64,000 nt of DNA, from contig JAGTTD010000011.1 of assembly GCA_018398585.1 (NCBI GenBank), positions 17,909,346 to 17,973,345 on the forward strand, given 5' to 3'. The notes beneath the pieces were generated by a model. The model did not search any database, was not told the DNA's origin, and worked only from the letters and a program-made list of their open reading frames with translations. The translations under genes and the position numbers were made by a program. Positions 1 through 10,995 of this stretch are shown here, one piece after another (position 1 is the stretch's first letter; each line of letters opens with the position of its first letter). Source of the DNA: Simmondsia chinensis (lineage: Eukaryota > Streptophyta > Magnoliopsida > Caryophyllales > Simmondsiaceae).

Positions 1-616
1 CCTAAAAATTAATCCCTTTCTCCTAAACAAAAAAAAAAAAAGAAAGAAAGAAGGAAACAGGGGAACCCCGTACAGCGGCCACGAAATCCTAACCCTAACC
101 CCACCAGCCCCGCCGCCTCGCGCCCCCGCCAGCTCGGCCGCCACTCCCTTACCGGCCGGAACCCAAAAGGCCCTCCACCGCCGTGGCTGTAGTCAGGCCC
201 CTCCCCAACGCTTGCACTGCTCTCTCCTCCTCTCCTCCTACCCCGACCCTAATGCTGCCGCCGCCGCCGCCGCCGCCTTGCGGTGGTGTTTTCGCCGTCC
301 ACAATGGCTGCCTCCTCCTCCTCTCCCTCTCTCAATAGTACCGTGGCCTTCCCCCCAGTCTCCGGCTCCCGCTGTGGCCTCCCGCCCTACGAACGCCTCC
401 CTCTAGCCATCGCCGCCGCCTTTGCACAGTGGCACCGCCTTGCCCCTGTCGGAGTCTCTCTCCTCCGGGCTTGCTCACGGGTTTTCTCTCCCTTCTCTCC
501 ACTCCTCACATCCCGATCTGGCTACATCGTCCACCATCATTGGTCCTCCTTCATCTGGGTATAATCTTGGACTCTCGTTTTCTTCATTTAATTTCTCCAA
601 TTATTCCTCCCCTCTC
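1..616 (+). other. GC-rich leader of Copia-A
   Basis: This stretch precedes the gag start at 617. It is rich in C and in CCG/GCC runs (for example around 250-275), in contrast with the AT-rich remainder of the window. It contains two CCCTAA-like units near 88-102, too few to be telomeric. Short open frames here show no recognisable domain and read as low-complexity Pro/Ser/Ala/Leu. I take it as the untranslated leader between an unseen 5' LTR and gag; a captured host segment is possible. Confidence 0.5.
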
Positions 617-3600
617 ATGGCTGAGGCACCGCCTCTCGCGCCCCTTCCTCCCCATGTGAGCCCTCTTCCCCCCTCCTCTATTACGAGTCTCGTTACAATT
701 AAACTAGACACACCAACATATTATACCGCTTGGCGAGAACAAGTATCCATGGTTCTCTGTGTCCATCGACTCATGGGTTTCGTCGATGGCAAATCCTTGT
801 CCTCCCAATCAAATTTCTACACCTACGGGTCAATACATCTCAAATCCTGATGCCCTAACCTTGTCCTGGATTGACCAAAGTATTAGGGCCTGTTTGTTTG
901 CGTCCCTAGCCCGCCTAGTCCTCAATGATGTTATACATCATCCCGCATCTCGAGAGATGTGGGACGCCCTCGCTAAACGTTTTCGTGACCACTTTCGCTA
1001 AGGAATTTGACTTACGCTCTCAATTTATAACCCTACGTAAAGATAACAAAACCATGACCGCCTACCTCACCGAACTTAAAACCATAGTTGATGACCTGGC
1101 CGCCATAGATTCCCCAGTCTCAAACCGTGGGCTCCTCCACTATGCTTTGTTCAGTCTCCCACCAGAATATGCTGCATTTAATACGTTTACTTGCCAGTTG
1201 TCTCGTAACCTTCCCTTTGACCAACTCAAGACTGCACTATTAGATGAAGAGGTTGCGCTTTCCCGCACGATCCCCCGCTGATCACGGCCATGCTCTTGCC
1301 ACTAACAGTATGCCGTCGGATTCCTCGGGGTCTAGTCGGGGTCGTGGAGGGCGCGGTCGCAAGGGTAGTGGATGCAACAACAACAACCGCAATGGGAATA
1401 GTGACTGGGGACGTCCCGCATGTATGAATACTTGTCCGCCTCATGATGGTATACTCGGCACTAGTCCCTTAGTTTGTCATATTTGTCATCAAGCTGGTCA
1501 TGCCGCCTCTCTTTGCCCTCACCGCTATGTCCACTCGGCCATGTCTGTTAATGATAATGTTGATCCCACATGGTACCCTGACTCCGGGGCGTCTAATCAT
1601 ATGACATCCAACTCAGGTATTTTAACTAAGCACACTGTTTATCATGGTTCAAAATTAATTCAAGTTGGCAACGAGTCCTTATTACCGGTCACTCATGTTG
1701 GTTCTTCCAAAATCCGTACTAAAACATGTGACCTCAAGCTTTCTAATGTTATGTTGGTTCCTGGTCTTACATACAACCTCTTGTCTATAAAGCAGTTGTG
1801 TTGTGATAATAACTGTGTTGTTGAGTTTGATTCCTCCTCCTTTTGTGTCAAGGACAAGGCTACAGAGATGCGTCTCCTTAGGATACGCAGTGAAGGCCCT
1901 CTATATGGGTTTTCTCCACACCCCACTGGACTTGTTGCACGGACCGTCACGGCTGAACTCTAGCATAGGCGCTTAGGTCATTTAGGACATGTTGTTTTAG
2001 ACACTTTACGTACTCGTTCTTTAATTCCTGCTATTTCTTGTTCCATCTCAATAAAACATTGTCATGCATGTTGTTTGGGAAAATCACGTCGCTTACCGTT
2101 TTCACGTGTGCTACATGATACGAGTTTACCTTTGCAATTAATTCATTTGGATATTTGGCAATCTCCGGTTGTGTCTGATTCTGTGTTTCGTTACTATGTG
2201 TTATTTGTTGATGATTTTACTCGCTTTACTTGGCTCTATCTGATGCAACGGAAGGATGAAGTGTACTCCATCTTTTCAGATTTTAAGACTCTCGTTGAAA
2301 ACCAGTTTAACCTCAAAAACAAATGTTTTCAAAGTGACAGAGGCTGCAAGTTTGACAATCGATCTATGGCTGCCCTTTGTCGTACCCACGGCATTCACTT
2401 CCGTCTTTCCTGCCCTGATACTCCACAACAGAATGGGGTAGCAGAACAAAAGCATCAACATATAAGTGAAATGGTACGGACCCTACTTTTTCAGGCGCGC
2501 CTCCCTCCTAAATTTTGGATTGATACTACTTGTACTGCTTGTTATATAATTAATCGCTTGCCTACTCCGCTCTTGCAAAACTTGTCTCCCTTTGAAAAAC
2601 TATTTAAAAAGGCACCAGACTATAATTTTTTTGGGGTCTTTGGGTGTGCTTGTTACCCTAACATCACATCCCGTACTCCTCATAAATTGGCTCCCCGCTC
2701 TGTATCCTGCATCTTTATTGGGTATGCTAGACGTTACAAGGGGTATCCCTGCTTAGACCCCACTAGTGGTCGTGTCTATACTAGTCAACATGTTTATTTT
2801 GTTGAGTATTTATTTCCCTATACTGACATTGTGTCTAGCATGCATGCATGCTCACCACACACCGGACCCGCACACTTCGGGACCTCCTCCGGCGATCTGG
2901 ACTGTGTTGGACTCTGGTATTGTCCCGGCATCCCCTATTGCGGCATCCTCGGCTCCTTCCCTGGCACTGGCCATTGTGGTTCCTACGGTCGGGACGCGTG
3001 AAAGTGTCGCTTCAGGGGGCGTACATCAGGATCCCCCGGCTAGACCTTCTGTGACCTCCTTGGATGGTTCTTCTGGTCCCTCCCCTATGCGGGACCATGC
3101 CCCTCCCGTGTCTAATGTCCATCCCATGCGCACCCGTCTTAAGGATGGGATACACAAATCCAAACATATCCAATCCCTTAGCTCGGTTGTTGTGGTTCAG
3201 AAACCTACTTGTTTTTCTTAGGCGGCTAAGAATCCTCAGTGGCAGGAGGCCATGGCTGAGGAATTCAACGCCCTCATTCAAAACCAAACATGGGATCTTG
3301 TCCTACCTCTTCTTCTCAAAATGTGGTCGGTAGTACATGGAAGTATAAGGTCTAGTATAAACCCGATGGCTCTGTTGATCGGTTTAAGGCTCGTCTTGTT
3401 GCTCAGGGTTTTCACCAGCGTGAGGGCCTTGACTACTTTGAAACATTTAGCCTTGTTGTTAAACCGACCACCATAAGGTTCATCCTTGCCCTTGCTGTCA
3501 CTAACAAGTTGCGCATTCGCCAACTAGACGTTAAAAATGCATTTTTATATGGTTTTTTGAAGGAAGAAGTATACATGCGACAGCCTCCCGGGTTCATCCA

Positions 3601-4322
3601 CCTGATATTTCCCACACATGTATGCCGTCTGCGCAAGGCTCTGTATGGCCTTAAGCAGGCACCACGAGCTTGGTTTCATAGGTTTAGCACGTTTCTCTAT
3701 AGTCATGGATTCTACTGTACTAAGGCTGATCCCTCGCTTTTCATACATCGGTCACCTACTACCATTGTGTCTCTCCTACTATATGTGGATGAAATTATCC
3801 TCATGGGTTCCGATTCCTCCCTACTCGGTCGCCTCACTGCGTCTCTTTCAACCCAATTTGCAATGAAAGATCTTGGCCCCCTCCATTATTTCCTTGGCAT
3901 TGAAACCAAACGCACCTGCCATGGCCTTTTTCTTTCCCAACATAAGTACACCCTCGAATTATTAGTTCGGCATGACATGCTTGAGGCTAAACCTGTACAA
4001 ACCCCCTTACCAGCTCGGGTGCAACCCTCTGTGGCTGATGGGTCTCCTCTACCTGACCCGACCGAGTTCCGTAGTGCGGTGGGTGCTCTCCAGTACCTCA
4101 CCATGACCCATCCGGACATTGCATACACGGTTAATCGTGTATCTCAGTTTATGCACGCTCCCTCTACTTCCCATTGGCAGATGGTTAAACGCATCATACG
4201 ATACCTTAAGCTCACGCCCGATCATGGTCTCACTATAGCTCCGGGTTCCTGCACATCTGTTACTGCATATGCTGATGCTGACTGGGGTGGCTGTCTTGAC
4301 ACTCGTCGCTCCAGTACAGGTT
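617..4322 (+). pseudogene. Copia-A gag-pol, first part (gag to RNase H)
   Basis: The gag begins at the ATG at 617 (MAEAPPLAPLPP) with a UBN2-type capsid region (WREQVSMVL, SFITLRK-like part near 1020). Frame changes lie near 800, 985 and 1245. A CCHC knuckle (CHICHQAGHAASLC) lies near 1475-1516 and the protease motif WYPDSGASNH near 1572. A TAG at 1961-1963 precedes the HRRLGH pre-integrase motif. Integrase motifs are visible (HLDIW, QSDRG, QNGVAEQK), followed by a frameshift near 2850, a TAG at 3219-3221 and a frameshift near 3300. The reverse transcriptase ([24 protein letters not shown]) carries YVDE instead of YVDD, so a catalytic Asp is lost. RNase H begins (AYADADWGG) and stops where Gypsy-A enters. 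Confidence 0.88.
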
Positions 4323-4668
4323 TGTTATGTTCTTAATCGTTGATTTAATGTAATAAGGTGTTTTTACTTGTAAACATTCGAATTAATATTTGGGCGCCAA
4401 AGTTAGCTAGGCTGTAGCTTGGGTTAGCTGTTTTGGAGGGAGCAAAGCAATTGTTTGTTAGAGTTTGATTCCCTTGTGTTAAGCTCGATTATAAGAGCTG
4501 ATTTTATGTAATGTTGAATTCATTCAATGAAAATACTAAACCATCTCTTTTGAGATAAACTTCTTTCTCTCATCTAAACTCTTCTAATTTCTCATCTCCT
4601 TCCTTTCTTTCTCATCCCATACTCTCTTTATCCTAACTTACGTTTGTGAATTAATCACAAACGCAACA
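4323..4668 (+). repeat. Gypsy-A 5' LTR
   Basis: 346 bp, TGTTATGT...GCAACA. A hairpin (CGTTTGTGA, loop ATTAA, TCACAAACG) sits just inside the 3' terminus. A CT-rich R/U5 segment (CTCATCTAAACTCTTC, CTCATCCCATACTC) closely resembles the NA-2 LTR. Confidence 0.95.
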
Positions 4669-4670
4669 AT

Positions 4671-4682
4671 TGGTATTAGAGC
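4671..4682 (+). promoter_or_regulatory. Gypsy-A primer binding site (tRNA-iMet)
   Basis: TGGTATTAGAGC, two bases after the 5' LTR. It differs from the plant initiator-Met PBS TGGTATCAGAGC by one transition. Confidence 0.9.
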
Positions 4683-4702
4683 TTTTTTCGATTTGCAAAT
4701 TA

Positions 4703-7700
4703 ATGGATACAAGCGATAACCCCTTCATCGGTGGTGTCAGCACCAGATCAGCAGCAGCACGAGCCGCTACTAGATCAGCCAATGCTGTTGGAATTGGCAG
4801 TAGCGATGCAACTGGACAAGATTGGGTGACAAACGCTCAGCTGGACAGTAAATTTGCATCAATGCTTGCTTAATTCACACAATTAGTCACTGAATCGTTA
4901 CCTCAGCAGATTGAGGAAAGGGTTGATCAACGGGTTCAGCAGGTGGAGGCAAAAATATCAGATCAGGTTGCTCATCAATCTCAAAATCCGAAGGAGAAGA
5001 TTAATCAGCGCATTGATCAGCAGATGCAGCAGCTGGAATTGAAACTGACTAAGAATCGAGAGCAGACCAGAAGGACAATTCCTGATCCGTTATTACCTGC
5101 TAGCTTCATGAAGACAACTCTGCTGATGAGGTCCATCAATGAGGATGGGCAGAACATCCAGAATTCAGGAGGGAACACTGGTGTTAAAGAAAAGAATTCA
5201 GATCGGGATCAGGAGGTGTTGATTTCTGATGAGAGGCAAGGTAACAATGAGCAGGTGCTGCCTCAATCTTCAAATTGGAATGCTGGTACTGGACCACGAG
5301 TAACTGAACTGGACAAACCTCCTGACCAGTTGCTGCAGCAGCGTTTAGGAAGCAACAATGAGTCTTCCAACTCCAGGAACCATAGCCATAGGCAACCTCG
5401 AGTGCAGATCGATGCATTTGAAGGGAAACAACCTCACTCGTGGCTAAGGAGGTGTGAACGTTACTTCCATTTTTATCACATTGATGAATCTGAAAAAGTG
5501 CAAATTGCGGCTGTATATCTGCTTGGGGATCATGAGGTGTGATTCTATAGCTTGTTGAGAAGTAGACCTTTCATTACTTGGAATGACTTTGCAAGGGCCT
5601 TATGTGCTCGGTATAGTGATGAAGATGATAGTGATATAGTCGATAAATTCAATAAGGTTAAGCAAGAGACGACTGTGAAGGATTACATGACTAGATTTGA
5701 GAATCTAAGAGCTATCATTGTGAATGAAATTGAGGCTTCTGAGTCTTATTATGTAGCTGCTTTCATTAGTGGTTTGAAGCCTAAGTTGAAGAATTTGGTT
5801 AAAGCTGTGGATCCAATTGATTTGTTCATGGCTTTTGCTAAAGCCAAGCTCTATGAAGCAACCGGATTGGCGTCCAGTGATGTAACCAGGTCCCATGGAA
5901 ATAGCTCACAGCTGCAGCAGGGCAAGCCCAGGACATTCAGAAATGAAGGCAAGCAGCAACAGAAACTGTGTTATCGTTGCAATCAGCCTTATCAATTTGG
6001 CCACAAGTGTAATCCCAAGTACCTCATGTCTGTTGAAGGTACTAAGGTTGGGGAACTCTCTAATGAAGAAGAAATTGATGATGATAATACCGATTTTGAG
6101 CAGGAAATCGAAGAGGAGTTAGATGAAGCAGCAGTGGAGATCTCAGTGAAAGCTCTAACCGGTAATGGGGCTTATAGTACAATCCGGGTCAAAGGAAAGA
6201 CTGGGAAAAGATCCATTGTCATTCTCATTGATAGTGGGAGTACTCATAGCTTTGTTGATCCCAAGGTTGTCAAGAAAGTGGGTCACGAAGTGATGAAAAC
6301 CCATCCCTTTGCTGTTACCGTTGCTGATGGTAAGACTGTCATGACTCAGAACAAGTGCAGGGGTTTGTTTGGCTGATGCAAGACCGTAAGTTCCAATATG
6401 ACTTCAGGATCCTTCCCTTAGGAGGTTGTGACATGGTGCTCGGAGTTGATTGGATGAGAACTTATAGTCCTGTGCTGTTTGATTATGCAAACCTTACGAT
6501 CTCTTTTGAAATTCAAGGCTCTAAAGTCACATTGCAAGGCATTGCGGAGCAAGCTCAACTTCAAGTAATTAAAGGACGGAATTTGAAGAAGGGACTTCAG
6601 GGCTGTGCATATTAGTGGGTGGGCCAGTTGTTTGCCATATCCTCAGCTGAAATGGTCGAAATAACCGAACCAGAAGTGCAGGTGCTGGTGACAGAGTTCG
6701 AAGATGTTTTCACAGTGCCTAGATCCTTACCTCCCAAGAGGAGTTTGGATCATGAAATTCTTCTCAAAGAGGGTGCTGAACCAGTGAAGATCAGGCCTTA
6801 TAGATATCCTCACGCCCAAAAGACAGAAATTGAAAGGCAAGTGGATGAATTGCTTAAGACTAATTTCATACAAGCTAGCCATAGTCCCTTTGCTTCCTCG
6901 GTCATTATTGTCAAGAAGAAAGATGGCACAGCACGTATGTGTATTGATTATAGGCAACTTAAATCTATGACTGTGAAGGACAAGTTTCCCATACCAGTTA
7001 TAGATGATTTATTGGATGAATTACATGGAGCCCGAGTTTTTTCCAAGCTGGATCTTCGACAAGGTTATCATTAGATTAAGGTGGGTGAGCATGATGTGTA
7101 TAAGACTGCTTTCTGGACGCATCATGGACATTTTGAATTTGTGGTTATGCCTTTTGGCTTGACCAACGCACCAGCAACATTTCAGGCTCTAATGAATGAT
7201 GTCTACAAGAAATTTCTTAGGAAATTTGTATTGGTTTTCTTCGATGACATCCTCATTTATAGTGCATCGTTTGAAGAGCATTTGAAGCATCTGAGGGAGG
7301 TATTTCTAGTCATGCGCAAGCATAAATTGTATGCTAAGTTGGCCAAGTGTTCTTTTGCTCAAACACATCTGGAATATCTAGGCCATGTGATCTCTTGTGA
7401 GGGAGTTGCAACCGATCCTTCAAAAGTACAAGCCATGAGAGAATGGGCTGTTCCAGTCACCTTGAAACAATTGAGGGGGATTTTGGGTTTAACTGGCTAT
7501 TACCGCAACTACGGAGCCTTAGCCAAGCCCCTATCAGATTTACTTAAGAAGGACTCCTTCAAATGGTCAGAGGAAGCTCAAAAACCCTTCGATGCTCTCA
7601 AAACTGCAATGTGCAGAGCACTTGTTTTAGCTATGCCGGATTTCTCTTCAAGCTTCATTCTGGAGACAGACGCAAGTGGAAGTGGTATTGGGGCAGTATT

Positions 7701-9486
7701 GTCTCAAGCTGGGAGACCTATAGCATACCTCAGCCAAGCTTTGAGTGCAAAACATCAAGCTCTTTCCACATATGAGAAAGAGTACCTTGCAATCTTACTT
7801 GCGGTGGATAAGTGGAGGCATTACCTGGATGGGCATCACTTCATCATTAAGACTGATCATCAAAGTCTTAAACACTTATTAGAGCAGAAGATTGTCACAA
7901 GGATACAAAGAAAAGGGCTAATGAAGATGTTGGGGCTGAATTATGATATTGAGTACAGAAAAGGCAGAGAAAACTGGGTAGCTGATGCACTTTCACGCAG
8001 GTTTGAGGGGCACGAGCAGGGTTCCCTTGGGACTATTACCGTGATTTCTCCTCCTTGGATGGAAGAGTTACATCAGTCCTATGAGAATGACTCGTTTGCA
8101 CAAGAATGTATAGCTGCAGCAAGTGTTGGCAAAGCGTGCAATCTGGCTGCTGGAACAGACATTTCTGTAACTCGAGGAGTGATCAGAATCTAGGGGAAGC
8201 TGTATGTGGGCAAATCTACTGGTCTTAGACACCAAGTCATCAGTGCTGCTCATGATTCTTCATGGGGAGGACACTCAGGCATTGAAGGGACATATCAGAG
8301 ACTGAAATTCCATTTCTGCTGGCCCGGCTTGAAGAAAGAAGTGGCTATCTTTGTGCAAAGTTGTGAGTTTTGCCAACAAACCAAACTTGGTGATCATAGA
8401 TACCAAGGATTGCTCCAGCCCTTGCCTGTTCCTGACGGTGTATGGCAACACATAAGCATGGATTTCATCGAGGGATTGCCTAAATCAGAAGGGAAAGAGG
8501 TGCTTTGGGTAGTTGTTGATCGGTTCACCAAATCTGGGCACTTCATTGCACTGGCAAGACCTGTAACTGCAAAAAAGCTAGCTCGTGTGTTCTTAGACAA
8601 CATCTACAAGCTACATGGATTGCTCCAATACATAATTTCTAATAGAGACAAACTCTTCACAAGCCGGTTTTGGAAAGAGTTGTTTAGGCTCTTGGGAACG
8701 ACTTTGGCTCTTAGTTCATCTTATCACCCTCAAACCGATGGCCAAACGGAGAGGGTTAACCAATGCATTGAGCAATACCTCAGGAGCATGGTGTTTAGTC
8801 ACCCAAAGGTGTGGGGAAGATGGCTTTCCTTGGCTGAATTCTAGTACAATACCCATTTTCACACTTCATTAGGCACGACTCCCTTTAAAGCCTTATTTGG
8901 GTATGATCCACCCTCTCCTTTTGGGTTGCAAGGAGTTGACACACAAATGGTTGAAGTGGCTAACATCTTACAGCAAAGGAAGCATGTTTTACAGCAACTG
9001 AAGCAGAATCTCAGTCAATCACAGGCTCGGATAAAATGGTATGCTGATAGGAAAAGAGTTGATGGAAATTTCGAGGTGGGAGACATGGTATATTTGAAAT
9101 TACAGCCTTATCGACAGTCCACAGCAGCAGTAAGGAGAAATGTCAAGCTTTGTGCTTGGTTCTTTGGGCCTTATAAGGTCTTAGAGAGGATTGGCAAGGT
9201 GGCTTACAAGCTTAAACTGCCTCCCGACTCTTACATTCACCCTGTTTTCCATGTTTCACTTCTTAAAAAACAGGTTAAAGAAGGTCATAGCTCTTCTTCC
9301 AGTCCTCCAGAAGTGGGTTCCAATGGCTCATTAGTCTTACAACCGGCTGCAGTTTCCGATCAGATGCAAGCAACAGACTCCAAGAACCAGAAAATTCGTG
9401 TGAGTTGGAGTAATTTGGATGAATCGTTCACCACTTGGGAGGAAAAGCGTTTCTTACTAAGTCAATTTCCTTCTTTTCATTCTTGA
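4703..9486 (+). pseudogene. Gypsy-A gag-pol polyprotein, chromodomain type
   Basis: The start chosen is ATG 4703 (MDTSDNPFIGG). A Gln-rich coiled-coil gag N-terminus is followed by retrotransposon gag (WLRRCERYFHFY, near 5440), a CCHC-like knuckle (CYRCNQPYQFGHKC, near 5970) and protease LIDSGSTHS (near 6222). RT follows with [16 protein letters not shown] and FFDDILIYS (both Asp kept), RNase H with ETDASGSGIGAVL, integrase H2C2 (CEFCQQTK) and the DFIEGLP Asp. The second integrase Asp motif reads SNRD rather than SDRD, so that catalytic Asp is lost. The GPY/F region (FGPYKVLERIGKVAYKL) and the chromodomain-like end (VSWSNLDESFTTWEE) are present. Stops lie at 4871, 5540, 6613, 7072, 8191 and 8842; a frameshift near 6360; the RNase H connection GYYRNYG lacks about four residues. 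Confidence 0.93.
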
Positions 9487-9502
9487 GGACAAGAATGTGT
9501 TT

Positions 9503-9514
9503 AAGGGGAGGGGA
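9503..9514 (+). promoter_or_regulatory. Gypsy-A polypurine tract
   Basis: AAGGGGAGGGGA, immediately before the 3' LTR. Upstream, the box CTTGAGGACAAG (9483-9494) overlaps the end of the ORF; a near-identical box precedes the tract in Gypsy-C, NA-1 and NA-2. Confidence 0.85.
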
Positions 9515-9515
9515 T

Positions 9516-9861
9516 TGTTATGTCCTTAATCGTTGATTTAATGTAATAAGGTGTTTTTACTTGTAAACATTCAAATTAATATTTGGGTGCCAAAGTTAGT
9601 TAGGCTTTAGCTCGGGTTAGCTGTTTTGGCGGGAACAAAGGAATTGTTTGTTAGAGTTTGATTCCCTTGTGTTAAGCTCGATTATAAGAGCTGATGTTAT
9701 GTAATGTTGAATTCATTCAATGAAAATACTAAACCATCTCTTTTGAGATAAACTTCTTTCTCTCATCTAAACTCTTCTAATTTCTCATCTCCTTCTTTTC
9801 TTTCTCATCCCATACTCTCTTTATCCTAAGTTTCGTTTGTGAATTAATCACAAACGTAACA
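9516..9861 (+). repeat. Gypsy-A 3' LTR
   Basis: 346 bp, same length as the 5' LTR, TGTTATGTCC...GTAACA. About 14 substitutions against the 5' copy by eye. Flanked on the right by GGGTT, the partner of AGGTT at 4318. Confidence 0.95.
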
Positions 9862-9866
9862 GGGTT

Positions 9867-10279
9867 TTGCCTTGTTCCTTGGTCCCAACCTCATTTCATG
9901 GCGGGCAAAGAAGCAGCCTATAGTCGCTAAGTCCTCTACCGAGTCTGAATATCGAGCTGTCGCCAAGGTTGTCGCTGAATGTGATTGGATTCAATACCTC
10001 ATGCGTGATTTAGGTCTCCGCCACTGTGGCCCGATAATTGTATACTGTGATAATGTTTCTGCTATCTACTTGGCTACCAATCCTATTTCTATTGATCGCA
10101 GCAAGCATGTGGATGTTAATTTTCACTATGTTCGTGAGAAGGTTGTTAAGGGTGATATCCAGGTTCGATACACGCCTACCACCAAACAGGTTGCTGACAT
10201 ATTCACCAAAGGGTTGGCTATTGATTGCTTCCGCTGCCACAAAGCCAATCTGCACGTTGGTCCCCCTCGCACAGATTGA
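9867..10279 (+). pseudogene. Copia-A RNase H C-terminal part, separated by Gypsy-A
   Basis: The frame continues the RNase H cut at 4322: after removing Gypsy-A and one TSD copy, the codons join across the site. Motifs are ISWRAKKQ, STESEYRAVA (catalytic Glu region), YCDNVSAIYLATNP (catalytic Asp) and VADIFTKGL, the standard copia C-terminus. The stop is at 10277-10279, directly before the purine tract and 3' LTR. This stretch alone is open. Confidence 0.9.
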
Positions 10280-10286
10280 GGGGGCG

Positions 10287-10453
10287 TGTTAGAGATATTG
10301 TTTTGATATTATTTTGATATTATTCCGATATTATTCTGATCTTGTTCTGCGAATATTCTGTAATTATTCCTGTTCTCATTACTATAAATATATGCCTCAA
10401 CAACCCTATTGGGTATGCTCCACAACTTCTATTCTCACATATTGAAGAGAGTT

Positions 10454-10487
<34 letters not shown>

Positions 10488-10513
10488 AAGTTGTATCTCA
10501 ATTCTCATAACTA
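10287..10513 (+). repeat. Copia-A 3' LTR (right end approximate)
   Basis: It starts TGTTAGAGATATTG right after the polypurine stretch TTGAGGGGGCG (10277-10286). A TATA-like ACTATAAATATATG lies near 10381 and a (GA)n run near 10456-10485. The likely end is CTCATAACTA, a degraded ...AACA. With no second LTR in the window, the end and TSD cannot be fixed. Confidence 0.6.
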
Positions 10514-10560
10514 ATCCATTCTCCCTATATCTTATTTATATAAAGCAGTAGCTATGTGGC

Positions 10561-10989
10561 GGGTGATGACATGGCCCGAGTAGATCTCGGTATATTCGTA
10601 TCAATACCCCTTCTGGGACTAGTCCCTTGTTCCCAAGGTTTGAAGGATAGAATTGGAGCTAGAGATCATGGAGATACTCCCATGTAGCATCATCAGATGA
10701 TTGCACGACCCACTGAACAAGGACTTGAGTGGTGGCAATCCGGTGGCAACGAACCATCCGGTGATCAAGTATGGTTACAGGTTTCGATGGTGGTGGAGCA
10801 AGGGGCCAAATTGTGGTAAAGCAATAAAGTGTGCTGGAATCATGTTGACCGTTGATACTTCTTGCTTTGCTTTTTTCTTTGATTGATTCTTTGATGTAGG
10901 CCTTTTGGCCTTGGTTTGGGGTATGCCTCTCGTAGACTTGTACATATATTTTTAATCATATATATTTATCACTGATTTACCAAAAAAAA
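10561..10989 (+). mobile_element. Possible LINE 3' tail (low confidence)
   Basis: A non-LTR-like stretch ending in TTTGGCCTTGGTTTGGGG, a TA-rich run and ACCAAAAAAAAA at 10980-10989. Plant L1 elements commonly end with such a TA-rich 3' UTR and short poly-A. No reverse transcriptase frame is seen, so it could equally be another repeat's 3' end. 10514-10560 holds nothing I can identify. Confidence 0.35.
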
Positions 10990-10995
10990 AGAACC

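Larger units (their letters stand above)
4323..9861 (+). mobile_element. Gypsy-A: Ty3/gypsy chromovirus inserted in Copia-A RNase H
   Basis: A complete element with two 346-bp LTRs, PBS, gag-pol, polypurine tract, and TSD AGGTT (4318-4322) / GGGTT (9862-9866, one mismatch). The LTRs differ at about 14 positions by my hand count (about 4%). The polyprotein order is gag, protease, RT, RNase H, integrase, chromodomain-like tail, typical of chromoviruses. All coding damage is by stops and small indels, so it is inactive. Confidence 0.95.
1..10513 (+). mobile_element. Copia-A: old Ty1/copia retrotransposon, 5' LTR outside window
   Basis: A Ty1/copia element read left to right: leader, gag, zinc knuckle, protease, integrase, reverse transcriptase, RNase H, purine tract and 3' LTR. 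It is interrupted by Gypsy-A at 4323-9861, and its RNase H frame resumes exactly after that insertion. Neither a PBS nor a 5' LTR is visible, so the left end lies before base 1. At least four frameshifts and several stops show it is dead. The 3' boundary near 10513 is approximate. Confidence 0.9.

Noticed and set aside
88..102. Telomere-like CCTAACCCTAACCCC
   Set aside because: Only two units of CCCTAA within a GC-rich leader; no array.
10456..10485. (GA)n run as a possible regulatory GAGA element
   Set aside because: A simple microsatellite inside the Copia-A LTR; no second copy to show conservation.
10701..10886. 61-codon frame in the LINE-like region
   Set aside because: Short, no recognisable motif, in a region that looks like a 3' UTR.
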